From Planomicrobium sp. Y74 (GTDB taxonomy: Bacteria; Bacillota; Bacilli; Bacillales_A; Planococcaceae), in the NCBI RefSeq assembly GCF_003668635.1, contig NZ_RCWH01000002.1, positions 248,001-312,000 of the forward strand: a stretch of DNA of 64,000 nt, read 5' to 3'. Made by a program: the position numbers and the translations under genes. Under the pieces are notes generated by a model. The model did not search any database. It was given only the letters and a program-made list of their open reading frames with translations, and was not told the DNA's origin. Positions within the stretch are counted from its first letter, which is position 1, and each line of letters begins with the position of its first letter. Positions 36,025 through 48,232 of this stretch are shown here, one piece after another.

Positions 36025-37854
36025 ATGAACCAAGAACAGAGATTAGCGCGTCAAAGCAAAATACGTAATTTTTCGATCATTGCCCATATCGATCACGGGA
36101 AATCTACGCTTGCCGACCGCATACTGGAAAGAACAAATGCCCTTACCGCCAGGGAAATGAAAGAGCAGCTGCTTGATTCCATGGATTTGGAACGTGAACG
36201 CGGCATCACCATCAAATTAAACGCTGTCCAATTGAATTACACAGCAAAAGACGGCGAAACTTATATCATGCATTTGATCGACACACCAGGGCACGTCGAT
36301 TTCACTTACGAAGTCTCACGCAGCCTTGCTGCCTGTGAAGGCGCCGTATTGGTCGTCGATGCTGCACAGGGCATAGAAGCCCAGACGTTGGCGAATGTTT
36401 ATTTAGCCTTGGACAATGACCTTGAAATTTTGCCGGTCATCAATAAAATCGATTTGCCTGCTGCAGATCCTGAGCGTGTACGCCAGGAAGTGGAAGAGGT
36501 TATCGGCCTTGACGCGTCAGAAGCTGTTCTTGCTTCAGCAAAGGCAGGCATCGGAATCGAAGAGATCCTTGAACAGATCGTTGAAAAAGTGCCAGCTCCG
36601 ACAGGGGACCCGAGTGCACCTTTGAAAGCGATGATTTTCGATTCCCTTTATGATCCTTATCGTGGAATCGTTTCCTATGTAAGAATCGTTGAAGGAACAG
36701 TTAAGCCAGGCGACAAGATTAAAATGATGTCCAGTGACAAAGAATTCGAAGTAATTGAAGCTGGTGTATTTACACCGAGAGCCACGCTCCGGGAAGAATT
36801 GACGGTCGGTGATGTAGGATTCCTGACGGCTGCCATCAAAAATGTGGGTGACGCACCAGTGGGTGATACCATCACTCATGCAAGAAAACCGGCAGCGGAA
36901 GCATTGCCGGGATACCGCCGCTTGAACCCGATGGTTTATTGCGGGCTGTATCCGATCGATACATCGAAATACAATGATCTGCGTGATGCACTTGAAAAAT
37001 TGGAATTGAATGACGCGGCATTGCAGTTCGAACCGGAATCTTCACAGGCGCTCGGCTTTGGCTATCGCTGTGGTTTCCTTGGATTACTGCATATGGAAAT
37101 TATCCAGGAGCGGATTGAACGCGAGTTCAATATCGACCTGATCACCACTGCACCAAGTGTTATCTATAATGTCCATATGACAGATGAAGAAGTGCTTAAA
37201 ATCGATAACCCGGCTATGATGCCAGATGCACAAAAAATCGATTATGTAGAAGAACCTTATGTTAAAGCAACAATCATGGTGCCGAATGATTATGTCGGTG
37301 CTGTTATGGAAATATGCCAGAAAAAACGCGGGAATTTCCTGACGATGGATTATCTGGATAATTCACGTGTCAGCATCATCTATGAGTTGCCGCTGGCAGA
37401 AATCGTCTATGATTTCTTCGATCAATTGAAATCCGGCACAAAAGGCTACGCATCGTTTGATTATGAATTGATCGGCTATAAAGAATCAAAACTTGTGAAA
37501 ATGGATATCCTGCTTAATTCGGAACAGGTGGATGCGTTAAGCTTTATCGTTCACCGTGATTTCGCATATGAACGCGGCAAGGTCATCGTTGACAAGTTGA
37601 AAAACCTGATTCCAAGACAGCAATTCGAAGTTCCGATCCAGGCTGCAATCGGCCAGAAGATTGTTGCACGCCAAACAATCAGTGCGATGCGTAAAAACGT
37701 ACTGGCTAAATGTTACGGCGGCGATATTTCGCGTAAACGTAAACTTCTTGATAAGCAAAAAGAAGGTAAGAAGCGCATGAAGCAAGTCGGTTCTGTCGAA
37801 GTTCCGCAGGAAGCTTTCATGGCAATTTTAAAAATGGACGACCAATCAAAATAA
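36025..37854 (+). CDS. lepA: Elongation factor 4 (LepA)
   Basis: EF4 is a translational GTPase acting on the ribosome during initiation or assembly stress. The 609-residue protein has the P-loop [15 protein letters not shown] (about 17-31), the switch motif [19 protein letters not shown], and the LepA-specific C-terminal domain. ATG at 36025 follows TAGGAGTG; a GTG at 36016 overlaps that site. A terminator separates it from hemW. Confidence 0.98.
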   Translation: MNQEQRLARQSKIRNFSIIAHIDHGKSTLADRILERTNALTAREMKEQLLDSMDLERERGITIKLNAVQLNYTAKDGETYIMHLIDTPGHVDFTYEVSRSLAACEGAVLVVDAAQGIEAQTLANVYLALDNDLEILPVINKIDLPAADPERVRQEVEEVIGLDASEAVLASAKAGIGIEEILEQIVEKVPAPTGDPSAPLKAMIFDSLYDPYRGIVSYVRIVEGTVKPGDKIKMMSSDKEFEVIEAGVFTPRATLREELTVGDVGFLTAAIKNVGDAPVGDTITHARKPAAEALPGYRRLNPMVYCGLYPIDTSKYNDLRDALEKLELNDAALQFEPESSQALGFGYRCGFLGLLHMEIIQERIEREFNIDLITTAPSVIYNVHMTDEEVLKIDNPAMMPDAQKIDYVEEPYVKATIMVPNDYVGAVMEICQKKRGNFLTMDYLDNSRVSIIYELPLAEIVYDFFDQLKSGTKGYASFDYELIGYKESKLVKMDILLNSEQVDALSFIVHRDFAYERGKVIVDKLKNLIPRQQFEVPIQAAIGQKIVARQTISAMRKNVLAKCYGGDISRKRKLLDKQKEGKKRMKQVGSVEVPQEAFMAILKMDDQSK

Positions 37855-37860
37855 ACGAAA

Positions 37861-37890
37861 AAAGGAGGCGGTGTTTTCAGCCTCCTTTTC
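37861..37890 (+). terminator. Terminator of lepA
   Basis: AAAGGAGGC-GGTGTTTTCA-GCCTCCTTT followed by TCC; the stem is 9 bp and the T run is short. Confidence 0.7.
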
Positions 37891-37911
37891 CTATTAGAAA
37901 AGAGGAATAAC

Positions 37912-39051
37912 ATGGTAAAGGGATTGTATATCCATATTCCATTCTGCCACCAGATCTGTTTTTACTGTGATTTCAATAAAGTCTTCTTCAAAGACCAGCC
38001 GGTTGATGCTTATATCGATTCACTAGGGAAGGAATTGGCGCTGTGGAAACAGCAGGGAGCACTCGATCAGCCGCTGGAAACAATTTTTCTCGGCGGCGGC
38101 ACACCGACTTCTCTGGAGCCGCGCCAATTGGAAAAATTGCTGGGATATATTCACGAATATGTACCGATGTCGAGTGACGTCGAATGGACCTCTGAAGCAA
38201 ATCCTGATGAATTGACGTATGAAAAAATGCAGGTGCTCTTTAAGGGCGGCGTCAACCGCCTGAGCATGGGTGTCCAGTCATTCGATGAAGATCTATTGAA
38301 GCGTCTGGGACGCACCCATAGCAATAACGATGTTGCGAGAGCCGTCGAAGATGCCCGGAAGGTCGGCTTCACGAATATCAGTTTTGATTTGATGTACGGT
38401 TTGCCCGGACAGACGATGGAACAATGGGAAGATACGCTTGAACAGGCATTTGCATTCGACCTTCCGCATTTCTCGGCCTACTCATTGATTATCGAACCGA
38501 AAACCGTCTTTTATAATCTCATGACCAAAGGAAAATTGAATACGGTGACGGAAGATCTCGAAGCCGATATGTACGAAAAGCTGATGACTGAAATGAATCA
38601 ACACGGTTTATTGCAATATGAAATTTCCAACTTTGCCCGTGAAGGAATGGAATCACACCATAACCTTCTGTACTGGGACAATGAAGAATATATCGGAGCA
38701 GGAGCTGGAGCCCATGGATATGTCCAAGGCATCCGCTATTCGAACCACGGTCCTTTGAAAAAGTATATGGAGCCGTTGGAAACGGATGAACGTCCGATTT
38801 TAAATTCACATGAAGTTCCGAAGAAAGAGCAGATGGAAGAGGAGATGTTCCTAGGGCTCAGAAAAACTGCCGGCGTGTCGCTCGAACACTTTGAAACGAA
38901 ATTCGGAATCGGGATGGAAGCTGTTTACGGTGATATCCTGAAGAAAGAAATCGACAGCGGGAATTTGGCAATTGAAAACGGCAGGGTTAAATTGACGCAT
39001 AAGGGCCGTTTCATCGGCAACAATGTATTCGAGCAATTTTTGCTTGCATAG
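37912..39051 (+). CDS. hemW: Heme chaperone HemW (radical SAM)
   Basis: HemW resembles oxygen-independent coproporphyrinogen oxidase but acts as a heme-trafficking protein. The 379-residue protein starts VKGLYIHIPFCHQICFYCDF, with the CxxxCxxC iron-sulfur motif at about residues 12-19, then FLGGGTPTSLEP and SMGVQSFDEDLLKRLGR. It lacks the N-terminal extension of true HemN, which supports HemW. It sits between lepA and hrcA, as in many Bacillales. Confidence 0.95.
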   Translation: MVKGLYIHIPFCHQICFYCDFNKVFFKDQPVDAYIDSLGKELALWKQQGALDQPLETIFLGGGTPTSLEPRQLEKLLGYIHEYVPMSSDVEWTSEANPDELTYEKMQVLFKGGVNRLSMGVQSFDEDLLKRLGRTHSNNDVARAVEDARKVGFTNISFDLMYGLPGQTMEQWEDTLEQAFAFDLPHFSAYSLIIEPKTVFYNLMTKGKLNTVTEDLEADMYEKLMTEMNQHGLLQYEISNFAREGMESHHNLLYWDNEEYIGAGAGAHGYVQGIRYSNHGPLKKYMEPLETDERPILNSHEVPKKEQMEEEMFLGLRKTAGVSLEHFETKFGIGMEAVYGDILKKEIDSGNLAIENGRVKLTHKGRFIGNNVFEQFLLA

Positions 39052-39073
39052 AAATTTGTTGGATGCGCAATCG

Positions 39074-39102
39074 TTGACAAGGCAAAAGGAATTTGGTAAT
39101 TT
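39074..39102 (+). promoter_or_regulatory. Sigma-A promoter of the hrcA operon
   Basis: TTGACA (39074-39079), 17 bp, TAATTT (39097-39102), immediately upstream of the CIRCE operator. Confidence 0.85.
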
Positions 39103-39112
39103 TAGTGTAGTC

Positions 39113-39139
39113 TTAGCACTCGCCCTATAAGAGTGCTAA
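39113..39139 (+). promoter_or_regulatory. CIRCE operator (HrcA-binding site)
   Basis: TTAGCACTC (39113-39121), a 9-bp spacer and GAGTGCTAA (39131-39139): a perfect inverted repeat at the expected place just after the transcription start of hrcA. Confidence 0.98.
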
Positions 39140-39153
39140 CAGAGGTGATGATC

Positions 39154-40182
39154 ATGTTAACAGAACGGCAACTGCTCATTTTAAAAGTGACGGTGGATGA
39201 TTATATTCAATCAGCTCAGCCGGTAGGATCAAACCAATTAGCCAAAAAATCCGGAATGACTTTCAGTCCGGCAACCATCCGGAATGAAATGGCGGACCTG
39301 GAAGGAATGGGTTTTCTGGAGAAGACCCATACATCTTCCGGCAGGATTCCATCGGAAAGAGGCTATCGCTATTACGTGGACCACTTACTGACTCCGCGTC
39401 CGCTTCCGAAAGAAGATATCATCCAATTGCGTTCCATATTCGAAGATAAAATCAGCGAGACCGAAGAAGTGATCAAACGGTCTGCAATGATTTTATCGGA
39501 GCTGACAAATTACACATCAATTCTGCTTGGACCCGATGTTCGCAGGCATATCGTCAAAAAATTATCGATTGTGCCTCTTACATCCAATTCTGCAGTCGCA
39601 ATCATTGTGACGGATTCAGGCCATGTCGAGAACCGGGTTTTCCCGATTCCCGAAGGGCTAAATCCTTCTGAAATTGAAAAGATGGTCAATATACTGAATG
39701 AACGCCTGATCGGTGTTTCACTCAATGACCTTCATACGCGGCTGGAGCAGGAAACGATGATGATCATGAAACAGCATATGGAACGGTATGGTGAGTTGTT
39801 TTCCACTTTCCGGCAAGCGGTCATACTTCCGCGGGAAAAAAATGTCTATTATGGCGGTAAGCTGAATATCCTGAATCAACCGGACTTCCACGATCTTCAC
39901 AAGATCAGGAGTTTAATGGATGTCATGGAAGAATCAGAACATATTCCGATGATCATTCCAGTCGGCAATCAGGGACTCCATATCCGCATCGGTTCCGAAA
40001 ATGCGCTGTCAGCCATGGAAGATTGTTCCGTTATCACCGTCTCCTATGACATTGGTGAGGAACAGACTGGCTCGATTGCAATTGTAGGCCCGAAAAGGAT
40101 GGACTATAAGAGAATTGTGTCGTTGCTCGATACATTGAGTGGCGACCTCTCCAAAGAGCTCAACAGAATTTTTCGTAAGTAA
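39154..40182 (+). CDS. hrcA: Heat-inducible transcription repressor HrcA
   Basis: HrcA binds CIRCE and represses class I heat-shock genes; GroEL keeps it active. The 342-residue protein has an N-terminal winged helix (LTERQLLILKVTVDDYI, then SPATIRNEMADLEGMGFLEK) and the motif HTSSGRIPSERGYRYYVDHLL (about 65-85, given in parts: HTSSGRIPSERGYR and YYVDHLL). The ATG at 39154 follows AGAGGTGAT; in-frame starts at 39133 and 39148 lie inside CIRCE or the ribosome site. It leads the grpE-dnaK operon and represses itself. Confidence 0.97.
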   Translation: MLTERQLLILKVTVDDYIQSAQPVGSNQLAKKSGMTFSPATIRNEMADLEGMGFLEKTHTSSGRIPSERGYRYYVDHLLTPRPLPKEDIIQLRSIFEDKISETEEVIKRSAMILSELTNYTSILLGPDVRRHIVKKLSIVPLTSNSAVAIIVTDSGHVENRVFPIPEGLNPSEIEKMVNILNERLIGVSLNDLHTRLEQETMMIMKQHMERYGELFSTFRQAVILPREKNVYYGGKLNILNQPDFHDLHKIRSLMDVMEESEHIPMIIPVGNQGLHIRIGSENALSAMEDCSVITVSYDIGEEQTGSIAIVGPKRMDYKRIVSLLDTLSGDLSKELNRIFRK

Positions 40183-40197
40183 AGGAGGAACATCATT

Positions 40198-40818
40198 TTG
40201 TCTAATGAAAAAAAACCTCTAGCAAATGAGGAAGAAACTGCAGCAGACATCGAAGAAACGCCAACTGGCAAGCAGTCGGATGAAAATGCCGAAAAGACAA
40301 CCGTTTCATTGAAGGAAGAGTCTGAAGGGGCTGAAAACAGTCAGGAAGATGAAATCAATGAAGAAGGCAAAGATGAAGTTTCGATGCTGAAAGATGAGCT
40401 GGAAGCTGAACAAAATAAATACCTGCGTTTATTGGCGGATTACGACAATTTCAAACGCCGCACACAGAAAGACAGAGAGATTTCAGCTAAATTCCGCTCG
40501 CAATCCCTGCTGACTGACCTTCTTCCAGTGTTGGATAATTTTGAACGCGCATTGGCCGTTGAAGCCAAAAGCGAAGACGCTGTTTCAATTATGAAAGGCG
40601 TCGAAATGGTTCAAAAATCCTTGCTTGAAGCGGTGAAACGTGAAGGGCTGGAAGAAATAAAAGCTGTCGGAGAGCCATTCGATCCGAATTTCCATCAGGC
40701 AGTGATGCAGGAAAAAGATGAAGATGCAGAACCGGGCACAGTGTTACAGGAATTGCAGAAGGGGTATACCCTTAAAGGCAGAGTCCTTCGTCCGGCAATG
40801 GTTAAAGTAAACGAATAA
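40198..40818 (+). CDS. grpE: Nucleotide exchange factor GrpE
   Basis: GrpE releases ADP from DnaK. The 206-residue protein has a long acidic, probably disordered N-terminus (about 1-60), a coiled coil with LRLLADYDNFKRRTQKD, and the C-terminal beta domain with GEPFDPNFHQAV and YTLKGRVLRPAMVKV. The start is TTG at 40198 with AAGGAGGA upstream; no in-frame ATG is near. It sits between hrcA and dnaK. Confidence 0.96.
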   Translation: MSNEKKPLANEEETAADIEETPTGKQSDENAEKTTVSLKEESEGAENSQEDEINEEGKDEVSMLKDELEAEQNKYLRLLADYDNFKRRTQKDREISAKFRSQSLLTDLLPVLDNFERALAVEAKSEDAVSIMKGVEMVQKSLLEAVKREGLEEIKAVGEPFDPNFHQAVMQEKDEDAEPGTVLQELQKGYTLKGRVLRPAMVKVNE

Positions 40819-40821
40819 TAG

Positions 40822-42675
<1,854 letters not shown>

Positions 42676-42688
42676 GGAAGACCCGAAA

Positions 42689-42722
42689 AAGTCAAAGCAA
42701 AGCAACATGCTTTGGCTTTTTC
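42689..42722 (+). terminator. Hairpin between dnaK and dnaJ
   Basis: CAAAGCA-AAGCAACA-TGCTTTG with flanking AAAG/CTTT pairing, followed by TTTTC. It may attenuate rather than fully stop read-through. Confidence 0.75.
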
Positions 42723-42788
42723 AATGTCTTTGCAACACCAAACCTAACCGTGTACAATTACAGTTGATTGTTAGAGGGAGAGTGACAT

Positions 42789-43910
42789 ATGAATAAGCGA
42801 GATTATTATGAGGTGCTTGGTGTTTCCAAAACAGCATCCAAGGAAGAAATCAAAAAAGCTTACCGGAAATTGTCGAAGCAATTCCATCCGGATATCAATA
42901 AAGAAGCGGATGCATCTGAAAAGTTCCAGGAAGTAAAAGAAGCATATGAAGTGTTGAGCGATGAGCAGAAACGTGCGCAATACGATCAATTCGGCCATCA
43001 GGATCCGAACCAGGGCTTCGGTGGTGGTGGATTCGGAGGAGCGGAAGGTTTCGGTTTCGATGATATCTTCAGCACATTCTTCGGAGGCGGTACAAGACGC
43101 CGTGATCCGAACGCACCGCGCAAAGGCGACGATCTGCAATATTCCATGACCATTGATTTTATGGATGCCGTGTTCGGTAAAGAAACGGAAGTCGAAATTC
43201 CGAAAGAAGAAAATTGCGATACATGTGACGGCTCCGGAGCGAAACCGGGCACGAAGAAGAAAACGTGTCCATATTGTGAAGGTACCGGCCAGTTGAATGT
43301 TACACAGGATACTCCATTCGGCCGTATGGTAAACCGCAGAGCATGCCAGCACTGCGAAGGAACTGGTCAGATTATTGAAGAAAAATGCCCGACTTGCAAA
43401 GGCGCAGGCAAAGTGCGCAAAGTCAAAAAAATCAAAGTCAGCATTCCAGCAGGTGTCGATGACGGACAGCAATTGCGCGTCAGCGGACAAGGTGGCCCAG
43501 GTTATAACGGAGGACCATCCGGAGACCTGTATGTCGTTTTCCGCGTAAAACCGCACAAGGATTTCGAACGCGAAGGCGATGATATCTATCTGGAATTGGG
43601 TCTCACTTATCCACAGGCAGCACTTGGCGATGAAATTGAAGTGCCAACGGTCCACGGCAAAGTGAAACTGAAAATTCCGGCCGGTACACAAAGTGGTGCA
43701 CGATTCCGCCTGAAAGGAAAAGGCGTAAAAAATGTCCACGGCTATGGCATCGGAGATCAGCACGTTATCATCCGCGTGAAAACACCGACAAAGCTCAGCG
43801 AGAAACAACGCCAATTGTTGAGAGAATTCGCTGAAATCAGTGGCGACATTCCAGAAGAACAGGAAAGTTCATTATTCGATAAAATCAAACGAACAATCAA
43901 AGGCGATTAA
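42789..43910 (+). CDS. dnaJ: Chaperone protein DnaJ (Hsp40)
   Basis: DnaJ stimulates the DnaK ATPase. The 373-residue type I protein has the J domain (1-70) with the HPD motif in [11 protein letters not shown], a Gly/Phe-rich region (about 75-105), four CxxCxGxG zinc repeats ([32 protein letters not shown]; about 145-205), and the C-terminal substrate domains. The ribosome site is GAGGGAG. It is followed closely by prmA. Confidence 0.98.
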   Translation: MNKRDYYEVLGVSKTASKEEIKKAYRKLSKQFHPDINKEADASEKFQEVKEAYEVLSDEQKRAQYDQFGHQDPNQGFGGGGFGGAEGFGFDDIFSTFFGGGTRRRDPNAPRKGDDLQYSMTIDFMDAVFGKETEVEIPKEENCDTCDGSGAKPGTKKKTCPYCEGTGQLNVTQDTPFGRMVNRRACQHCEGTGQIIEEKCPTCKGAGKVRKVKKIKVSIPAGVDDGQQLRVSGQGGPGYNGGPSGDLYVVFRVKPHKDFEREGDDIYLELGLTYPQAALGDEIEVPTVHGKVKLKIPAGTQSGARFRLKGKGVKNVHGYGIGDQHVIIRVKTPTKLSEKQRQLLREFAEISGDIPEEQESSLFDKIKRTIKGD

Positions 43911-43925
43911 AGGAGCTGGTTGCAC

Positions 43926-44867
43926 GTGAAATGGTCAGAACTATCCATCCATACGACGAACGAAGCGATTGAATCCGTTTCGAATATCCTGCACGAAGCT
44001 GGTGCAAGTGGAGTCGTCATTGAAGATTCGGATGATTTTTCCAAAGAAAGAGAAGATCAATTCGGGGAGATCTGGTCACTTAATGCCGACGATTTTCCGA
44101 AAGATGGTGTTATCCTGAAAGCTTATTTGCCGGTTAACAGCTTTTTGGGTGAAACCGTAGAAGCGATTAAGCTGGCGGTCAATAATCTAGTCACTTTCGA
44201 TATTAATATCGGAGCCAACGTGGTGACAATCAGCGAAGTGAACGAAGAAGAGTGGGCAACTGCCTGGAAAAAATATTACCATCCGGTAAAGATATCCCAG
44301 CGTTTCACCATTGTGCCGACCTGGGAAACCTATAATCCTGTCTCCAGCGACGAATTGATCATTGAATTGGATCCTGGCATGGCGTTTGGCACAGGTACCC
44401 ACCCGACAACAGTCATGAGCCTGCAGGCGCTTGAGAAGACAGTGAAAACCGGGGAGCGGGTCATTGATATCGGAACCGGTTCAGGCGTCCTGGCAATTGG
44501 AGCAGCTTTACTTGGTGCCCGGGAAGTGCACGCTTTGGACCTGGACGATATCGCCGTCAAAGCTGCAGGCATTAATGTAAAACTCAATAAAGTGCAGGAC
44601 AGAGTGACTGTAGCTGGCGGCAATCTGGTCGATACGATTGATGAGCCTGGTGATGTTGTAGTAGCCAACATCCTGGCGGAAATCATAATGTCATTTACCG
44701 ATGATGCTTTTAAAGTGGTAAAACCAGGCGGCCATTACATTACTTCCGGCATTATTTCTGCCAAGAAAAATGATGTCAAGGAAGCTTTGGAAGGTTCCGG
44801 CTTTGTGATAGAGGATATTATGATGATGGAAGATTGGGTTACGATCATTTCAAAAAAACCTGAATGA
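43926..44867 (+). CDS. prmA: Ribosomal protein L11 methyltransferase
   Basis: PrmA trimethylates several residues of uL11. The 313-residue protein starts [17 protein letters not shown], and has [14 protein letters not shown] (about 158-171), the SAM motif [14 protein letters not shown] (about 181-194), and [12 protein letters not shown] at 43926 with AAAGGAG 10 nt upstream matches family N-termini; TTG at 43920 is too close to the ribosome site. It lies between dnaJ and rsmE, a common arrangement. Confidence 0.96.
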   Translation: MKWSELSIHTTNEAIESVSNILHEAGASGVVIEDSDDFSKEREDQFGEIWSLNADDFPKDGVILKAYLPVNSFLGETVEAIKLAVNNLVTFDINIGANVVTISEVNEEEWATAWKKYYHPVKISQRFTIVPTWETYNPVSSDELIIELDPGMAFGTGTHPTTVMSLQALEKTVKTGERVIDIGTGSGVLAIGAALLGAREVHALDLDDIAVKAAGINVKLNKVQDRVTVAGGNLVDTIDEPGDVVVANILAEIIMSFTDDAFKVVKPGGHYITSGIISAKKNDVKEALEGSGFVIEDIMMMEDWVTIISKKPE

Positions 44868-44880
44868 GCGGGGTGCAACG

Positions 44881-45618
44881 ATGCAACGATATTTCATTGG
44901 AGGCAAAGTTCCCGACAACCGCATAACTGAAATTACTGGCGATGATGCAAAGCACATCGCCAAAGTTATGCGCCAAACTGCCGGTGACCAGCTGATAGCT
45001 GTAATGGAAGGGAAGGCATACAGAGCAACGATCCTTTCTGCAGAGCGGGATATAGAAGTGCGTCTCGAAGCTGAACTGGAAGCGAATGTGGAAATGCCAA
45101 AAAAAGTGACCATTGCCTGCGGTCTGCCAAAAGGCGATAAACTCGATCTCATAACACAGAAATGCACAGAACTGGGTATGTATGCATTGATTCCTTTTGC
45201 GGCTGAAAGATCGATTGTAAAATGGGATGCAAGCAAGAATGATAAAAAGATTTCCAGGCTGCAGAAAATTGCCAAAGAGGCTGCTGAGCAGTCACATCGG
45301 ACGCACCTCCCGGCAATACATAACGTGCATAGCTTTAAGCAAATACTGGCAGCTTCCGGATCTTACGACGTGGTGATCGTCGCGTATGAGGAGGAGGCGC
45401 GGGCATCCAGCCCGGTGCGGTTTGCCGATATTTTAAAAACATTGTATGATAAAAGTACTGTATTGATTGTTTTTGGACCTGAAGGCGGAATTTCAGAAAA
45501 TGAAGTTTCCAGCCTGAAAAAGACTGGTGCGCTGTTCACTTCGTTGGGTCCGCGTATACTGCGTACTGAAACCGCTCCTTTTTATGCGTTGTCCGCAATG
45601 TCATACGAATTCGAATAA
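44881..45618 (+). CDS. rsmE: 16S rRNA m3U1498 methyltransferase
   Basis: RsmE is a SPOUT-class (knotted) methyltransferase. The 245-residue protein has an N-terminal PUA-like domain (MQRYFIGGKVPDN, HIAKVMRQ), then the KGDKLDLITQKCTELGM motif, and the C-terminal SAM knot VFGPEGGISENEV and LGPRILRTETAPFYALS (about 195-235). It starts 13 bp after prmA. In B. subtilis mtaB follows; here deoC takes that place. Confidence 0.95.
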   Translation: MQRYFIGGKVPDNRITEITGDDAKHIAKVMRQTAGDQLIAVMEGKAYRATILSAERDIEVRLEAELEANVEMPKKVTIACGLPKGDKLDLITQKCTELGMYALIPFAAERSIVKWDASKNDKKISRLQKIAKEAAEQSHRTHLPAIHNVHSFKQILAASGSYDVVIVAYEEEARASSPVRFADILKTLYDKSTVLIVFGPEGGISENEVSSLKKTGALFTSLGPRILRTETAPFYALSAMSYEFE

Positions 45619-45720
45619 TAACGCGCACCACCAAAATCCGCTCAATAAAGTCACACTCGTCCGCACCGATTGCAATTGTGGACATCATTAACTAAATTTA
45701 CTTTAGAATGGAGCCTTTTA

Positions 45721-46389
45721 ATGACAAACATCGCATCTTATATTGACCATACTCTATTGAAACCAGAATCCACTAAAGAACAGGTGATTCAACTTTGCAA
45801 GGAAGCGGCTGAATATGAATTTGCTTCTGTATGCGTAAACCCTTCTTATGTTGAAACAGCTGCTGCTGAACTGAAAAACAGCAAAGTGAAAGTCTGCACT
45901 GTTATCGGATTCCCGCTTGGCGCTTCAACATCTGAAACAAAAGCGTTTGAAACAAAAGACGCGATTGAAAAAGGTGCAGAAGAAATCGATATGGTTGTAA
46001 ATATCGGCGCGATCAAATCAGGTGATTCCAAACTTGTGAAAAATGATATCCAGGCAGTCGTTGATGCAGCAAAAGGCAAAGCTATTGTCAAGGTGATCAT
46101 CGAAGCAAGCCTGTTGACGGATGAAGAGAAAGTTTTGGCTTCACGTCTGTCCAAAGAAGCTGGCGCTGATTTCGTTAAAACATCTACAGGATTCTCAACT
46201 GGCGGCGCTACAGTGGCTGATGTTAAGCTGATGCGTGAAACTGTCGGGTCTGAGCTGGGAGTGAAAGCTTCTGGCGGCGTAAGAAGCCTTGAAGATGTGC
46301 AGGGTATGATTGATGCAGGGGCAAGCCGCATTGGCGCAAGCTCAGGTGTACAGATCATGCAGGGATTGAAATCGGATTCTGATTATTAA
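45721..46389 (+). CDS. deoC: Deoxyribose-phosphate aldolase
   Basis: DeoC splits deoxyribose 5-phosphate into glyceraldehyde 3-phosphate and acetaldehyde in nucleoside catabolism. The 222-residue protein has IDHTLLKPE (about 6-14), [35 protein letters not shown], and the Schiff-base lysine in [14 protein letters not shown] (about 150-163). ATG at 45721 has GGAG 8 nt upstream. No other nucleoside-catabolism gene adjoins it, although cdd is 8 kb away. Confidence 0.95.
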   Translation: MTNIASYIDHTLLKPESTKEQVIQLCKEAAEYEFASVCVNPSYVETAAAELKNSKVKVCTVIGFPLGASTSETKAFETKDAIEKGAEEIDMVVNIGAIKSGDSKLVKNDIQAVVDAAKGKAIVKVIIEASLLTDEEKVLASRLSKEAGADFVKTSTGFSTGGATVADVKLMRETVGSELGVKASGGVRSLEDVQGMIDAGASRIGASSGVQIMQGLKSDSDY

Positions 46390-46392
46390 CTG

Positions 46393-46421
46393 TTGACTCA
46401 GGTTTGAACATACGATATAAT
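46393..46421 (+). promoter_or_regulatory. Sigma-A promoter of rpsU
   Basis: TTGACT (46393-46398), 17 bp, TATAAT (46416-46421), directly after the deoC stop. Confidence 0.88.
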
Positions 46422-46483
46422 TTTTGGTATATAACACTTGTTGTTATTTGCTTCAACGTGTGTTCGGAGGGAGGGAAAAAGAG

Positions 46484-46657
46484 ATGACAAAAACTACCGT
46501 TCGTAAAAACGAATCGATTGAAGATGCTCTTCGCCGCTTCAAACGCACTGTTTCTAAATCCGGAACAATGCAAGAGGTTAGAAAGCGCGAGTATTATGAT
46601 AAGCCGAGCGTGAAACGCAAACTAAAATCAGAAGCTGCGCGTAAACGTAAATTTTAA
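46484..46657 (+). CDS. rpsU: 30S ribosomal protein S21
   Basis: The 57-residue highly basic bS21 begins [20 protein letters not shown] and ends in [12 protein letters not shown]. The ribosome site is GGAGGGAGGG. It has its own promoter and terminator. In B. subtilis yqeY follows rpsU; it is not present here. Confidence 0.97.
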   Translation: MTKTTVRKNESIEDALRRFKRTVSKSGTMQEVRKREYYDKPSVKRKLKSEAARKRKF

Positions 46658-46707
46658 TTGACCCTTACTTTTTAAATGAGACTTTTAAAAATATGAACGA
46701 TCAGCTG

Positions 46708-46745
46708 AAACCGGCTGCACATCACATGTGCAGCCGGTTTTATAT
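46708..46745 (+). terminator. Terminator of rpsU
   Basis: AAACCGGCTGCACAT-CAC-ATGTGCAGCCGGTTT is a 15-bp perfect stem followed by T-rich sequence. Confidence 0.93.
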
Positions 46746-46843
46746 TTTGTCCGATTTTTTCACCGGCCAATTTCTTTGCAGTCACAAAGCGCAATCTTCG
46801 CTATTCCAGAATTTTAAATTTATAATTAAATCAGCAGGAAATT

Positions 46844-46871
46844 TGAAACCGATTACAAGTTCGTACGTATA
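46844..46871 (+). promoter_or_regulatory. Sigma-W-type promoter of the nfeD-floA operon
   Basis: TGAAAC (46844-46849), 16 bp, CGTATA (46866-46871). This matches the ECF sigma-W consensus, and the orthologous yqeZ-yqfA operon of B. subtilis is sigma-W controlled. Confidence 0.75.
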
Positions 46872-46903
46872 TAAATAAGCGGAGAAGTAAAGGGGTGAGC
46901 TCT

Positions 46904-48232
46904 TTGAGAAAGATGAAAATCTTTACTGCTTTATTGTTGTTTGTTCTGGCATTACTGACGTTGATACCGGTATTGCATGCAAACAGCCATTCCGTTTACA
47001 TAATTCCGGTGGAAGCGGAAGTTGAAAGAGGTCTGCAGGCATTCATTGACCGTGGTATAGAAGAAGCGGAAGACGCGAATGCCGGTGCCATCATTTTCGA
47101 AATTGATACACCTGGCGGGTTCGTTGATGCTGCAGATGGGATTGCCCGCTTGCTGCAGGACACCACAATTCCGACAATTGCCTACATCAATCAGGATGCT
47201 CTATCGGCCGGCGCATTTTTAGCGCTTAATGCTGATGAAATCTATATGCATCCTTCGGCGCGTATGGGAGCAGCCCAGGTCATCGATCAGGCTGGCAATG
47301 CAGCAGCTGACAAAGCGGACAGTGCATGGCGGTCTGCTATGGCAAATGCTGCAGAAAGTTCAGATAGAGATCCTATGTATGCTCTGGCAATGGCAGATGC
47401 TTCGATTGACTTGCCCGAGTACAGAGCGGGTGAAGGCGAGTTGCTGACGCTCCGTGCAGGGGAAGCCGAAGAAGTCGATTATTCGGAAGGGACAGCAGCA
47501 TCTCTGGATGAATTACTGGAAATGACAGGCATGGCAAATAGTGAGCTGGTTTACATCAATGAAACATTTTCAGAAAATCTTGCCCGCTTTTTGACAAATC
47601 CGGTGGTCGTGCCAATTCTTCTGTCTGTGGCCATGCTTGGTTTGCTGCTTGAATTGTTTACGCCAGGTATCGGAGTTCCAGCATTTATCGGACTAACGTC
47701 ATTGATGCTGTTCTTTTATGGTCACCTGGTAGCTGGTTTGGCAGGATATGAATCGATCATTCTGCTGATCATCGGCCTTGGCCTGATGATCCTCGAATTT
47801 TTCGTTCCGGGTGGTGTGGCAGGAATTCTCGGTATTGCTGCAGTGCTGGGCAGCATCCTGCTTGCCGGGGGAGATCTCCAGACTACTGCTGTCGCAGTTC
47901 TTATCGCAATGATTGTAGCAACTTCAGGGATGGTGATAATAGTGAAATTCTTTGGAAAAAGACTTCAATTATTCAACCGCATCATTTTATCGGATTCCAC
48001 TGACACAAAAAGCGGTTATGTATCGACCGCCAACCGTCCGGAACTTATCGGGCAAATGGCTGTAACCGCCACAGAGTTACGGCCGTCAGGCACTATAGTT
48101 TTCGGGGACGAAAGAATTGATGCCGTTTCCGAAGGCCGCTATATAGGCCGCGGCAAAGATGTTAAGATTATTAAGGTAGAAGGTTCACGCATCGTAGTAC
48201 GTGAACTGGAGAAAAAAGAGGAGGAAGAATAA
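46904..48232 (+). CDS. yqeZ: NfeD-family membrane protease-like protein (YqeZ)
   Basis: Long NfeD proteins act with flotillin/stomatin partners in membrane stress responses. The 442-residue protein has a signal peptide (about 1-27), a ClpP-class serine protease-like domain (about 30-215; IFEIDTPGG, then the nucleophile region in DALSAGAFLALNADEI), four to five membrane segments (about 225-345), and a C-terminal OB-fold NfeD domain (about 365-440). The TTG at 46904 lies 9 nt after AAAGGGG; GTG 46895 and ATG 46913 are alternatives. It directly abuts floA. Confidence 0.9.
   Translation: MRKMKIFTALLLFVLALLTLIPVLHANSHSVYIIPVEAEVERGLQAFIDRGIEEAEDANAGAIIFEIDTPGGFVDAADGIARLLQDTTIPTIAYINQDALSAGAFLALNADEIYMHPSARMGAAQVIDQAGNAAADKADSAWRSAMANAAESSDRDPMYALAMADASIDLPEYRAGEGELLTLRAGEAEEVDYSEGTAASLDELLEMTGMANSELVYINETFSENLARFLTNPVVVPILLSVAMLGLLLELFTPGIGVPAFIGLTSLMLFFYGHLVAGLAGYESIILLIIGLGLMILEFFVPGGVAGILGIAAVLGSILLAGGDLQTTAVAVLIAMIVATSGMVIIVKFFGKRLQLFNRIILSDSTDTKSGYVSTANRPELIGQMAVTATELRPSGTIVFGDERIDAVSEGRYIGRGKDVKIIKVEGSRIVVRELEKKEEEE

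Noticed and set aside
42771-43814. Long open frame (347 codons) antisense to dnaJ
   Set aside because: It is the mirror of a strongly conserved dnaJ gene, has cysteine/phenylalanine-rich unnatural composition, and lacks a ribosome site.
46658-46903. A gene equivalent to yqeY after rpsU
   Set aside because: No suitable open frame exists; only the rpsU terminator and the sigma-W-like promoter are present.
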